From NCBI GenBank assembly GCA_001936135.1, contig CP012816.1, positions 3,593,501 through 3,657,500 of the forward strand: a stretch of DNA of 64,000 nt, given 5' to 3'. Each line of letters opens with the position of its first letter. The first letter of the stretch is position 1. Below are positions 39,106 through 49,525 of this stretch, one piece after another. The DNA comes from Saccharomycopsis fibuligera x Saccharomycopsis cf. fibuligera (Eukaryota > Ascomycota > Saccharomycetes > Ascoideales > Saccharomycopsidaceae). The translations under genes and the position numbers were made by a program. The notes under the pieces were generated by a model that was not told where the DNA came from, did not search any database, and worked only from the letters and a program-made list of their open reading frames with translations.

Positions 39106-42100
39106 TCAATAATCCTCTCTTGCAAATGCTCTTTTCATATCATCCAACATAATCAGCTCTGGCCCTTCTAACAGCCCAGGTCCAGGGCCAAAATTCTTCT
39201 TCTTTGCTCCTCTTTTCCGTCCTCTAGTTTTCTTCTCCGCTTCTGCTTTCCCACTAACAGCGCCACCATTCTTTCTTCCTCTCCCTTTCTTATTGGTTTC
39301 TTTTAACATCGGCGGCTGCATTGTGAAAAACTGCTTTGCAATAAACGAAGGATGACTACTTATCTCATTGGCTTTAGCCAAGGCCCCATCTGCACTCACC
39401 AAACTTCGATAAAAATCTGACACTGACAAATGCGTCATTACTTTTGATGGAATGAAATTCAATACTTGTAGTCCCTGTCTCGAGGTAACTCGACTTAAGG
39501 CAACGTAAGCTTGTCCTTTTTCGAACACTCTGCGTAAGTCAACCTTTGCCTTTGTTAAAGTTTGACCTTGCGATTTATGAATAGAGATGGCCCATGCTAA
39601 CATTAACGGGATTTGAGTTCTTGAAACTAGTGGAGTTTCGAATTCGTCCTCGATGTCCCATGTCTCTGGACACATGAGGACGTCTCTGGTAGTACCGTCG
39701 TTCATTAAAAATCGTACTAGTGGGTACCTTTTCTGTTTACTAGCGCTATAGAGGGTATTTATAAGCTGTTGTTTTCGAGCCATATTATCTTTTTGGATAG
39801 GATCAATGGAATCGTCTTCGTTGATGAGTTTGAAAAAATCAAATACTGATTCATCCAAGCTGCTTGGGAATTTTGTTGGTTCGTCTTGACTATTAATTTC
39901 TAAAAGTTGCTTGTTGACGTTGTTGTTTGGAGTTTTGTAATCATGCAGGTTTTTTGCATCAAGTTGCTTTTCAAGCTTTTTGGTAATTGCCTTTTCAATG
40001 TTTTTGGTATCCCCCTCTTGTATCTTTTGATAAAAGCAGTAAGTATCCGGATCAACAAAATCAATGACCTTGCCCAAGGTTCCATTAACTAGCGTATCGT
40101 CCAAGTTCTTAATCATCATTACTTGTGCACCTTTCTTCAAAATGAGTTGCTGAGGAGCAAGAAAATTACTCAACATCTTTTCTCTTGCATCCTTGTCAAT
40201 TAATGAGCCACCATCAATTGCATTAAAGACAAATTCCGGTTCTTTCAACTGTTTAAGACGCCGAATATTCGCACGATCAACTTCGTTTCTGGTAGAGAAT
40301 AATTCTGCAGGTTCAATTCCATCATTTATAGGTAATTCACGACGTAGCTCAATGAAATTTTTAATGGTTCGTTCGCTAAGTTTACCATTTCTCATTTCAT
40401 TCAACATGTCAATGAATTCCAAGTCTCCTTGTTGACGAAAAATTTTCGTCAAGATGACTTGAATCTTAACTGATTCTTTCCAAGATTGACACTGGAAGGC
40501 AAACAGAGAATCAACATTATTAATATCGGAATGAGGATTGTTGTTACTGTTGTTGCTAAAATTTTTTTTAACGACTGGCGGCAACTGGTAAAAATCTCCA
40601 CAAAAAATCACCTGAATGCCACCAAATGGCTGGTCATTTTTTCTGATATTTTTAGCAATTGCATTCAATTTGTCAAGTAAATTTCCATCGACCATGGAAA
40701 CTTCATCAACAATTAGCACTTTTGTCCGTTGCCAATTATTACTACTTTTCTTTGATCGTTTAATTTTCTTAATGAGTTGCTGTACTTTACCCTCGCCTAA
40801 CCCAATTCCGGAAAATGAATGCAACGTTATCCCGCCAATGTTACAAGCGGCAAGTCCAGTACTAGCAGTGACAGCGACTTCACCAGGGTTATGCAATTCA
40901 CGTAACATTTTTATTGCATGCCTTAACAATACAGATTTACCAGTACCCGCAGAGCCAGTGTAGAAGATGTTATGGCCTTGCTTAATGATTTCTAGAACTT
41001 TTTTTTGTTCATCACTGAGGACAATTTCTTGGGCCATTTGTGATGGAATTTCGCCAGCATGAGTGGACATTTCACGAGTGGTGGCGCCAGTGATGCTAGA
41101 TGTTAGTGAAGCGGGCGATTGGCTAGAAAGGAAAGGTCTATTTTTTTGAGTTAATGGGGACGGGTTAATTACTGGTGCATGCCTTGATTTTACCAAGATT
41201 TCTGGTGAATCAAAAGATTCTGCATGTAATGCCGATACAGGGGAGTTTTTTATATGGGATGCAGTTGACGGCGTACTTTGGACAAGATGTTTTTCTTGTT
41301 GATGATTATCACATTTAACGGGGCTACGCGAAATAACAAATCGTTTTTTTGTTGTTCTGTATCTATGATCTTCTGGAGATGACGGATCAGTGGATAAAAA
41401 ACTGGATTCAATTTGCTGTTTTGTGAAATGGAGGGTTCGTTTCAATGGTGACGATTTACGTGGGGTATGGTTTGGATGTGAAGATGAAGATAATGGTTTG
41501 TGTAATACAGGTGATTGCAATTTGGGGGAGTGTGTAATGCTATTATTAGTATTGCTATTCAGCAGCTGTTGATGGAATCCGTAAATGTCATTTGGATTCT
41601 TGTGATTGGGAGTGCTGGGTGGTATTTTGAGGTATGAGGGTTCCTTGGTCCTGCAAGGAGATTGAACTTTCTGTGAAAGTTCTTCCCCCAGTATCGGGTT
41701 AGCCATTGCAGAGCTAACCTTGGTGTTAAAGTTATTGTTATTATTGTTATTATTATTAGCAGTGGTGGTGGTAGTAGTTACTGTTGTAGCAGTTGCACTG
41801 TGAAGAGGTTTCGAATCTACTGCCGCGTTGAACCAAAACTCATCATCGTCAAACGTATCTGATAGCGTATCCGCTGATTCGAACGAATCATATTCATTGC
41901 TTGTGGTCCTTTCCTTCTGCTGTTGCAGTTGGGACAGTTTTTGTGACATTGAAGGGGTTCGCTGCTTTGCTGATACATCAGGTATATAATTATTGGACAG
42001 TTGACAATTGGGCACGTTCTCCTTGTTGTCGTCAGTTATGCTAATGGATCTTTGCGGGGACGATAATGGTTTACTTTTTAAACTGTGCAAGAAACTTAGC

Positions 42101-42951
42101 TGTTGGCTATTCCTTAGAATGTTGGTGTTGCTATGACTGTTATTACTATTATGACTATTATTACTATTATGACTATTATTACTCTTTTTACTATCATTAT
42201 TATCACTGCTGCTGTTTTTGCTGTTGCTGGTACTAGTAAAGGCTGTCTCCTCCGGGTTAAGTTTGGTTTTTTTGCGAGTTCGTCCAATAACAGGGGACAT
42301 TTTGGCAAACCATGCATCTTCGAGAGAATCGTCGTCGTCGCTGAATTCATCCTCGTTAATATTGTTGGCGCTTTCATCACTTCCGCTCCAATCATCACTA
42401 AGAAATGAATTTTTCGATTGCAAAGATACGGCTATCTGTAAGTTTTGAGTATGAGGTTTGCTGGAGGGGCTGGCATTTGTGTTGATAGGACTGTTGTTGC
42501 GTTTGGTATTGCTGTTTATAGTACTCATGTTTCTTGCAGTATCATTACTTGTAGTGTTGTTTCCAATATTTGGAATATCAGGCCGTATGTCTTTGGTTGT
42601 AGGTGCTGCTGCACCTAGGTCATTGAATTCCGAATCGCTTAAAGATCCAAAAGAATCAAGGCTGTCTTGGGAGAACGGCCGCGTGAGGGCATGCTCGATA
42701 GCATCACGCCCAAACTTGGGCACCTGTTGATCTACATTTGCAACTGTGTGTATGTTATTAGCAATAGTATTGTTTTTGGCATTTGGACGGTCTGAAACAT
42801 AGTTCTGGTGACGCCCCATGGTAAGCGCTGAGGAGGACGAGCGATGAGCGTAGTAGTAATAGTGGTGGCAGCGGTAGTGGTAGTGAGCGGCTAGAGCTTG
42901 GACTGTTGGGGAACAGTGGAGCGGCACGATGCGGGACCTGCAAAGGAACAT
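39106..42951 (-). CDS. PIF1: Pif1-family 5'-3' DNA helicase
   Basis: 1,281 residues from the ATG at 42951; a 12-codon 5' extension of the frame has no ATG. Motif I is YTGSAGTGKSVLLRHAIKML (about 664). Motif II is LIVDEVSMVDGNLLDKL, the Pif1 region is GGIQVIFCGDFYQLPPV, and the last motifs are SIHKSQGQTL and AYVALSRVTSRQGL. The first 44 residues (MFLCRSRIVPLHCSPTVQ onward) contain Arg and no acidic residue, so they resemble a mitochondrial presequence. A second ATG at 42819 (MGRHQNYVSD) would give a nuclear form, as known for S. cerevisiae Pif1. The long N-terminus is Ser/Asn-rich with a repeated NSNNSH unit. The helicase limits telomerase, unwinds G-quadruplexes and maintains mtDNA. The C-terminus has a Lys/Arg-rich tail. 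Confidence 0.94.
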   Translation of the reverse strand: MFLCRSRIVPLHCSPTVQALAAHYHYRCHHYYYYAHRSSSSALTMGRHQNYVSDRPNAKNNTIANNIHTVANVDQQVPKFGRDAIEHALTRPFSQDSLDSFGSLSDSEFNDLGAAAPTTKDIRPDIPNIGNNTTSNDTARNMSTINSNTKRNNSPINTNASPSSKPHTQNLQIAVSLQSKNSFLSDDWSGSDESANNINEDEFSDDDDSLEDAWFAKMSPVIGRTRKKTKLNPEETAFTSTSNSKNSSSDNNDSKKSNNSHNSNNSHNSNNSHSNTNILRNSQQLSFLHSLKSKPLSSPQRSISITDDNKENVPNCQLSNNYIPDVSAKQRTPSMSQKLSQLQQQKERTTSNEYDSFESADTLSDTFDDDEFWFNAAVDSKPLHSATATTVTTTTTTANNNNNNNNNFNTKVSSAMANPILGEELSQKVQSPCRTKEPSYLKIPPSTPNHKNPNDIYGFHQQLLNSNTNNSITHSPKLQSPVLHKPLSSSSHPNHTPRKSSPLKRTLHFTKQQIESSFLSTDPSSPEDHRYRTTKKRFVISRSPVKCDNHQQEKHLVQSTPSTASHIKNSPVSALHAESFDSPEILVKSRHAPVINPSPLTQKNRPFLSSQSPASLTSSITGATTREMSTHAGEIPSQMAQEIVLSDEQKKVLEIIKQGHNIFYTGSAGTGKSVLLRHAIKMLRELHNPGEVAVTASTGLAACNIGGITLHSFSGIGLGEGKVQQLIKKIKRSKKSSNNWQRTKVLIVDEVSMVDGNLLDKLNAIAKNIRKNDQPFGGIQVIFCGDFYQLPPVVKKNFSNNSNNNPHSDINNVDSLFAFQCQSWKESVKIQVILTKIFRQQGDLEFIDMLNEMRNGKLSERTIKNFIELRRELPINDGIEPAELFSTRNEVDRANIRRLKQLKEPEFVFNAIDGGSLIDKDAREKMLSNFLAPQQLILKKGAQVMMIKNLDDTLVNGTLGKVIDFVDPDTYCFYQKIQEGDTKNIEKAITKKLEKQLDAKNLHDYKTPNNNVNKQLLEINSQDEPTKFPSSLDESVFDFFKLINEDDSIDPIQKDNMARKQQLINTLYSASKQKRYPLVRFLMNDGTTRDVLMCPETWDIEDEFETPLVSRTQIPLMLAWAISIHKSQGQTLTKAKVDLRRVFEKGQAYVALSRVTSRQGLQVLNFIPSKVMTHLSVSDFYRSLVSADGALAKANEISSHPSFIAKQFFTMQPPMLKETNKKGRGRKNGGAVSGKAEAEKKTRGRKRGAKKKNFGPGPGLLEGPELIMLDDMKRAFAREDY

Positions 42952-43534
42952 AAATGGCAGGCAGAGACGCTTAGTGCTATGGGTCACTGGTATCTATGAA
43001 TGATATTGTATGGTAATGGTATGGTATGGTATGGTATTCTGTGATATTATATTATATTGTGTTTTCCGTTCTTGTTTTCTCTTGATTTTTTGGTGTTTTT
43101 GGATATTTTTATTTTTATTTTTTTGAATATTTTTGTCGCGTACTGGTTAGCAGCACTGTCTTCCACTGGCAGGGGGTCTCCGGCTGTCTCCGTCGGACAC
43201 ACGCACTCACTCGCTGTAACGACTGATGATAAAAGCTACAACTATAAACTCTCCAGAGCTCTCTCGAGGGTTTCTTTGGTATATATACTATGTACATATA
43301 TATAGATATAGTCCCGCGCTGATCAGCTTGTACTTGTGCGTGCTGAATCTGCCTTCACCGTTAATTTGTCATTCTCTACTGCGCTACTCAAGCTAGTATT
43401 CACTTACTTGGCTGCTCAAACATTCATTCATCAGCCAAAGTGAAAATTTTCATTTTGACTCTTTCCCCATAATTCGACGTTTTTGATACTCGCCCCATTT
43501 TCCACACACCGCAGTCCACCACCTACAAGTCATC
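42952..43534. promoter_or_regulatory. Divergent region of PIF1 and PRS1 with a (TATGG)n run
   Basis: 583 bp between divergent genes. A short TATGG tandem run lies at 43008-43036, and alternating TA sequence at about 43281-43310 may serve PRS1. No gene seen. Confidence 0.45.
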
Positions 43535-44569
43535 ATGGACCGTCTTAAAGTATTCGTTGGCAATTCGCATCCTGAGCTCGGCAAGCTCATTTGCTCCCAC
43601 TTGAATATTGCTCCAAGTCCTTGCACCGCCCGCAAGTTTGCCAATGGCGAAACCTCAGTACAGTTGAACATCTCGGTGCGTAACCAGGATGTCTACATTG
43701 TGCAAAGCACAGACAGCTCCATCAACGATGCCATAATGGAGCTTTTGATCCTAATAAGTGCCTGCAAAGGTGGCTCTGCTGCTAGAATCACCGCCATCAT
43801 CCCCGAGTTCCCTTACGCTAAGCATTCCAAGATGACTAAGAGCCGTAGCGCAATCACGGCTAGAATGTTGGCCAATTTGATCACGATGGCGGGTGCCGAC
43901 CATGTGGTGCTGATGGACTTAAAAGCTTCACAAATGCAAGGGTTCTTTGATAAGCCTATTGATAATTTATACGCTGCTCCAACTTTAGCCCAGTGGATCA
44001 AGCACAATATCCCCGACTCTGAGAACTTGGTGGTAGTGTCCAAGGATCCAGATGGAACCAAGAGAGTGGCTGAATTGGCTGATCGACTTAAGGTGAATTT
44101 TGCCATGGTCCACACTGACAAATTCTTGAAAGAAGCATCCGACGAGCAGCAAGCAAAGGCAGATGTCGACGGAGAGGAAACTTTGATTAGCCAGGCTGCT
44201 CCAGGAACCACCACACTAGTAGGCGACGTGCGTAACCGTCCAATCATTATTCTTGACGACACCATTGACAAACCAGATATGATCATCCATGCAGCCAACC
44301 ACTGCAAGACCCAATGCAGTGCGCAAAGAGTGTATGTGGCTGCTACTCACGGCGACTTTTTGGATGATTGTTTAGAGAAGCTCGAGCAGTGTGATACTAT
44401 AGACAAGGTGATTGTCACCAATACTCATCCAATCAATCACGAGGTAGCCAGCCAGAGTGAGAAGCTCGAGGTGATTGACATGAGCATGATTTTCGCAGAG
44501 TGCATCAGAAGACTTCATAACGGTGAAAGCATCTCACAATTGTTCAGCCGCGTGGAGAGGGGTAACTAG
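43535..44569 (+). CDS. PRS1: Ribose-phosphate pyrophosphokinase subunit, Prs1 type
   Basis: 344 residues. PRPP synthase complexes make the ribose donor for nucleotides, His and Trp. KVFVGNSHPELG and KFANGETSVQL identify the Prs1 paralogue. The non-homologous insertion that makes S. cerevisiae Prs1 427 residues is cut here to roughly 30 residues (KEASDEQQAKADVDGEETL). The usual MDLHASQ is MDLKASQ, with Lys130 replacing the ATP-binding His. The PRPP loop is ILDDTIDKPDM rather than DDMADTCGT. So this is probably a regulatory subunit that works with a Prs3-type partner. Codon 126 (43910-43912) is CTG where S. cerevisiae Prs1 has Ser. Transcribed in the same direction as VIP1, 342 bp ahead. Confidence 0.93.
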   Translation: MDRLKVFVGNSHPELGKLICSHLNIAPSPCTARKFANGETSVQLNISVRNQDVYIVQSTDSSINDAIMELLILISACKGGSAARITAIIPEFPYAKHSKMTKSRSAITARMLANLITMAGADHVVLMDLKASQMQGFFDKPIDNLYAAPTLAQWIKHNIPDSENLVVVSKDPDGTKRVAELADRLKVNFAMVHTDKFLKEASDEQQAKADVDGEETLISQAAPGTTTLVGDVRNRPIIILDDTIDKPDMIIHAANHCKTQCSAQRVYVAATHGDFLDDCLEKLEQCDTIDKVIVTNTHPINHEVASQSEKLEVIDMSMIFAECIRRLHNGESISQLFSRVERGN

Positions 44570-44911
44570 GATTAGGTCAATACATTGTTTTATCGTTTTG
44601 TGTTGTGTTGCGTAGTACAATGTTGGTGGTATCTATAGAGAGTAGACATGGTGTAGTGTAGTATTTTATGGTATAGTATTTTATTACTTGAGACAAATGG
44701 TAAATATTACATAATCACGGAGTCAGCTGAGACTCTAAGCGAAAAACAAAAACAAAAACAAAAACGAATCCTTGAATGCTCATCGCCCATCAAACGCAAT
44801 TAATTATCAATCATTAGACATAAACAACAACAACAACAACAACAACACAACAACAACAACAATAACAACAACCACTATATTCACATCGACTGGGATATAG
44901 CTACCCACACC
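44570..44911. promoter_or_regulatory. PRS1-VIP1 intergenic with a (CAA)n leader
   Basis: 342 bp. A CAA/ACA microsatellite at 44824-44872 lies just before the VIP1 ATG and would form an unstructured leader. T/A-rich sequence before it suits PRS1 3'-end formation. Confidence 0.5.
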
Positions 44912-47900
44912 ATGAGCACATCGCCCCTAACTATTCCTACGCCGCCCACTGCGCCAGCAGATGTCCCAGACTCAGGGCTCTGCGACCCCTCGAGCACCAA
45001 AAGAGCCATGGATTCCATTGCTCCGTACTTGGAAAAATTCTCTCCGGTGACTAGTGCTTCTGAGAGCACTTCCCTCAAGAGCTCCATACCGTTATTTAGC
45101 GCCAGCACCAGCGATGGTGATGACAGTGGGCAAAATGAAGATTTCAGCTGTGGTTCAAGCAGTAGAAGCGGAAGAAGCAGTGCTAGTGGTTTCAATACCA
45201 ATAATTATAAGAACGGCAGTTACCTGAAGAATGACACTCTACAAGATTCAAATGATAGCGCTTGTTCAACTATCTCTGGCACTAGTGAACAGCCAACCAG
45301 TGGCAATAGCACCAAAAGTAATGGGGGTAGCTGTAGTAATGACAAAAAAGACAATGGCAGAAAAGATTATGACAATGACAAAAATGATAAGAAAAGCGAT
45401 GATGATAATGACAATCAACCGCCCAAGTTATATGGCAAGATTGGAATTTGTGCCATGGATGCCAAAGTCCTTAGCAAGCCGTGTCGTGAAATTCTCAATA
45501 GACTTATAAAATTTGGCGAATTTGAAACCGTTATATTTGGAGAAAAATCTATTTTGGACGAAAGCATTGAATCTTGGCCTATTTGTGACTTCTTAATTAG
45601 TTTCTTTAGTAATGGATTCCCCTTGGACAAAGCCATTGACTATGCTAATTTACGCAAACCGTTCCTAATCAACGACTTAGTCATGCAAAAAGTGCTTTGG
45701 GACCGCAGACTCTGCCTTCGACTTCTTGAGGCAGCTCAAGTGGCTACTCCCGAAAGGTTGGAAATTTCAAGAGACGGCGGGCCTGTGAATTTCATTAGAG
45801 ACGATTTGAAACAGAAGTTGATTAATAAGGGCGTAAATGTCGATCCTATACCTGAACCAGAATGGAAAATGCTCGATGACGACACATTATGGGTTGATGG
45901 CAAAATCATGGAGAAACCTTTTGTTGAAAAACCAGTTGATGGAGAAGATCATAATGTTTATATTTACTATCCATCTTCTACTGGTGGCGGTGGCCGTCGA
46001 CTTTTCCGTAAAGTTGGTAACAAATCCTCGGAGTTTGATTCTTCATTGACAATGATTAGAACTAATGGCTCTTTTATTTATGAAAAATTTATGGATACAG
46101 AAAATTTAGAAGATGTTAAAGCATACACTGTGGGTCAATATTATTGCCATGCAGAAACTAGAAAGTCTCCAGTAGTTGATGGTATTGTTCGCAGAAACAC
46201 CCGTGGTAAAGAATTAAGATACGTTACCACATTATCTGAAAGTGAACGTCAAATGGCTCAGCGAGTCAGCAAATATTTTGATCAAACAATTTGTGGGTTT
46301 GATATTCTTAGAGCTTATAATCGCAGTTATGTTATTGACGTTAATGGGTTTTCCTTTGTTAAAGATAACAACGAATATTATGATCAGTGCTCGCAGATTT
46401 TGAGAGAAATCTTTAAAAAAGTTAGCCCATATTATCAAATTACTAGAGCTTTAGAAGTGGAAAGTGAAGGTGAAGTGGATGACCTAGAAGACGAACAAGA
46501 ATTGGTTGAACTTCATGAACAACAACAAGAAGAAGTGGCAACAGCTGCAGAAGCTGCTGCTGCCGCAGTAGCTGCAACTACAGGAACAGCACCACCACCA
46601 CCACCATCAACAGCATCACCGTCATCAATCACAACCAAAATTAATACTGTCACCTCGCCATTAGTATCAGCATCGTTATTGCCAAAAAATTCAATAATCA
46701 ACGCGCAAACTACTTCTTCTGCTGCTGCATCGACTAGAACCGATACTTTGAACAAGGTGAAAAGTGCCGATAATGCTCTTCCTACAAAACCTCGTCTTGC
46801 TTCAGAATCAGTCGCTAACCCAAACACAGCTAGCAGAGCAAAATCCGTTAGTGCCGGATCTCATCATCATCATAGTCATCACAGTCATAGCCATAGTCAT
46901 CATAGCTCAAGACATCATCACCATCACCATGGTCACCATGGTCATACGCCATATCCAAGTAGTTCCAAATGGACATTTAAAGGTTTGGTCACCGTAATTA
47001 GACATGCTGATCGTACTCCAAAGCAAAAATTCAAGTATTCTTTCCGCTCGCCAATCTTCATTTCCCTTTTGAAAGGGCACAAAGAAGAAGTGATTATTCG
47101 TCAAGTTAGTGATTTACAAATTGTGTTACAAACTATCAAACTTGCCGAAGAACAAAAATGTGAAGCTCCAGAAAAATTAAGACTTTTGAGTTCAACTCTT
47201 GAGAAAAAAATTGAATTACCGGGTACCAAGATCCAATTAAAGCCAGTACTTGACGAATTGACCAATGAAGTTGAAAAAGTTCAATTTATCTTGAAATGGG
47301 GAGGCGAACCTACTCATTCTGCAAGGTATCAAGCTATAGATTTGGGAGAAACTACTAGACAGGATGTTCAATTGTTAAACAAAGAAGCGTTCAAGAATGT
47401 TAAAGTTTACACATCTTCAGAACGTCGGGTCATTGCTTCTGCTAAGCTTTGGGCTTGTTCATTTTTGGAAAAAGATCAACTTCCAGAAGATTTTCTCAAA
47501 ATAAGGAAAGACCTACTTGATGATTCCAACGCAGCTAAAGATTTAATGGACAAGGTCAAAAAGAAAATCAAACCATTACTCAGACAGGGGATCAAGCCAC
47601 CAAAACAATTTGCTTGGCCTCCTAAATATCCAGATCCCTATTATGTTACCAAAAGAGTAGTTGAACTCATGAATTACCATCGTAAGGTAATGGATTATAA
47701 TTTCAAACACAAAGACATTGAAACATTACAACATCGTTGGTGTTGTAGTGAAGACCCGTACCTATTCAAAGAAAGATGGGACAAATTATTCAAAGAATTT
47801 GTTACTTTTGAAAAAGTTGATCCCTCAAAAATTAGTGAACTTTACGATACAATGAAATTCGATGCTTTGCATAATCGAGAATTTTTGGAAAACATTTTTT

Positions 47901-49174
47901 ATCCCCCAGACATGGATCTAATTTCAAATGATGAAGATTTGCGAAAACTTGCCGAAGATTTTAAAAGTAGTCCGGTATTGTGTGACAGCTATCCAATTAA
48001 TGTGCTAGCTATGAACAATTTTCAATTACCTAGTGAGGTGTCTTCATCGCCTAATTCTAACACCGCTTCGAGAAGTAGCAGTTCTGTGAAGTTGACTCAG
48101 CAAGCTCAACAAGCTATTGCTAAGAATAATAATAGCAACAATAGTACTGCAAATAGCAGTTTGGCAAATAGTCCACTTGCTAGTAGCAGCAACACTAGCA
48201 AATATTTATCAGTCAACTCTTCTAACAGTAATAATACTGGTAATACTACCGCTACTACAGGGACAACTGGCAACCTTCTGGTGTCACCAAGACTTCACCG
48301 TACATCAATTGCATCCCCTTCTACTTCTGTGTCACCAAGCAACAGTAATGGTGCTGCTGTTTCCGCAACAAACAACAATACTGGCGCTACAAACAGTAGT
48401 AACAATATTTATCGTGTACCAAGTAATGATTCAGACAATTACACTTCTGCAGGATCACTTGGATGGATCTTGAAATCTGACTATCATACTATCAATCCAC
48501 GCATCCGCTCGCCATTTGATGATCCTAAATTCCATCAATTACGAGAACTTTACAAATTAGCCAAGGTGCTTTTTGACTTTGTATGTCCTCAGGAATACGG
48601 GATTGAAAATAATGAAAAATTGGATATTGGACTTTTAACATCACTTCCTTTGGCTAAACAAGTATTATCTGATATTACTGATATGGTTGAAACTTCTAAC
48701 CCGGCCACTGTTGCTTATTTCACCAAAGAATCCCATATTTACACATTGCTTAACATCATTTACGAATCCAAACTACCAATGCGCATAGAAAGAAACGCGT
48801 TGCCTGAATTAGACTACTTATCGCAAATTGTCTTTGAACTTTACGAAAGTGATGACGTTTCAGCACCAGGCAAGAAAAAGCATTCAATCAGATTAAGTCT
48901 TTCCCCTGGGTGTCACACTCAGGATCCATTGGATGTCCAGCTAGATGCTAAACATTACATTAGCAATATCCCAAAGATTTCTCTCACTAGACACTTAGAT
49001 ACTGATCTATTGATTCAGAAGTTAAGATCAAGATTCTCTAGAGTTTCATTGCCTAAAAAATTCATTCCTGTTAATATTTCAAGTCCATTGGTTGCGGCTA
49101 AACTGCTGGAGGAAGAAGATATGAAGGATAAAGAGATTCCTAGTATTGATGTTGGGATCAGCAGTGTACAATAA
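44912..49174 (+). CDS. VIP1: Inositol hexakisphosphate/diphosphoinositol kinase Vip1
   Basis: 1,420 residues with two catalytic modules. The ATP-grasp kinase (about 170-510) begins KIGICAMDAKVLSKPCREIL and makes 1-InsP7 from InsP6. The histidine-phosphatase module starts VIRHADRTPKQKFKYSF (about 693-709) and removes the 1-phosphate. Inositol pyrophosphates signal phosphate status through SPX proteins and affect polarity. The linker carries a His-rich tract (about 649-680, coded at 46861-46950) and Ala and Pro runs. The phosphatase half is interrupted by about 130 Ser/Asn/Thr-rich residues (48040-48420). CTG codons seen are mainly in low-complexity parts. The N-terminal 160 residues are Ser/Asp/Lys-rich. 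Confidence 0.95.
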   Translation: MSTSPLTIPTPPTAPADVPDSGLCDPSSTKRAMDSIAPYLEKFSPVTSASESTSLKSSIPLFSASTSDGDDSGQNEDFSCGSSSRSGRSSASGFNTNNYKNGSYLKNDTLQDSNDSACSTISGTSEQPTSGNSTKSNGGSCSNDKKDNGRKDYDNDKNDKKSDDDNDNQPPKLYGKIGICAMDAKVLSKPCREILNRLIKFGEFETVIFGEKSILDESIESWPICDFLISFFSNGFPLDKAIDYANLRKPFLINDLVMQKVLWDRRLCLRLLEAAQVATPERLEISRDGGPVNFIRDDLKQKLINKGVNVDPIPEPEWKMLDDDTLWVDGKIMEKPFVEKPVDGEDHNVYIYYPSSTGGGGRRLFRKVGNKSSEFDSSLTMIRTNGSFIYEKFMDTENLEDVKAYTVGQYYCHAETRKSPVVDGIVRRNTRGKELRYVTTLSESERQMAQRVSKYFDQTICGFDILRAYNRSYVIDVNGFSFVKDNNEYYDQCSQILREIFKKVSPYYQITRALEVESEGEVDDLEDEQELVELHEQQQEEVATAAEAAAAAVAATTGTAPPPPPSTASPSSITTKINTVTSPLVSASLLPKNSIINAQTTSSAAASTRTDTLNKVKSADNALPTKPRLASESVANPNTASRAKSVSAGSHHHHSHHSHSHSHHSSRHHHHHHGHHGHTPYPSSSKWTFKGLVTVIRHADRTPKQKFKYSFRSPIFISLLKGHKEEVIIRQVSDLQIVLQTIKLAEEQKCEAPEKLRLLSSTLEKKIELPGTKIQLKPVLDELTNEVEKVQFILKWGGEPTHSARYQAIDLGETTRQDVQLLNKEAFKNVKVYTSSERRVIASAKLWACSFLEKDQLPEDFLKIRKDLLDDSNAAKDLMDKVKKKIKPLLRQGIKPPKQFAWPPKYPDPYYVTKRVVELMNYHRKVMDYNFKHKDIETLQHRWCCSEDPYLFKERWDKLFKEFVTFEKVDPSKISELYDTMKFDALHNREFLENIFYPPDMDLISNDEDLRKLAEDFKSSPVLCDSYPINVLAMNNFQLPSEVSSSPNSNTASRSSSSVKLTQQAQQAIAKNNNSNNSTANSSLANSPLASSSNTSKYLSVNSSNSNNTGNTTATTGTTGNLLVSPRLHRTSIASPSTSVSPSNSNGAAVSATNNNTGATNSSNNIYRVPSNDSDNYTSAGSLGWILKSDYHTINPRIRSPFDDPKFHQLRELYKLAKVLFDFVCPQEYGIENNEKLDIGLLTSLPLAKQVLSDITDMVETSNPATVAYFTKESHIYTLLNIIYESKLPMRIERNALPELDYLSQIVFELYESDDVSAPGKKKHSIRLSLSPGCHTQDPLDVQLDAKHYISNIPKISLTRHLDTDLLIQKLRSRFSRVSLPKKFIPVNISSPLVAAKLLEEEDMKDKEIPSIDVGISSVQ

Positions 49175-49469
49175 TAAAAGAAGCTGTAAAGAGAATAGTT
49201 GGATGCATGGTTTAGTTAATGATGTTAAATAAATGCTGATGTATTGACTTAGTCGTTTCACCAAAAACTTTTGTATTACAATGAATGTAGCTATGGTGCA
49301 GGTTGTAACATAAGTAGTATAACATCATCTTAGCCAATTCTCTTTACTTTGTTTCTTCGGGTGCGTGCCCATTGCGCAGGATCTCAACTTTAAGTGGCAA
49401 CCATTGTCATTTTGTCTAAGAAATATTGTTACAGTCCCAGTACACAGGTTTTTCTATATACAATGAAAT

Positions 49470-49525
<56 letters not shown>

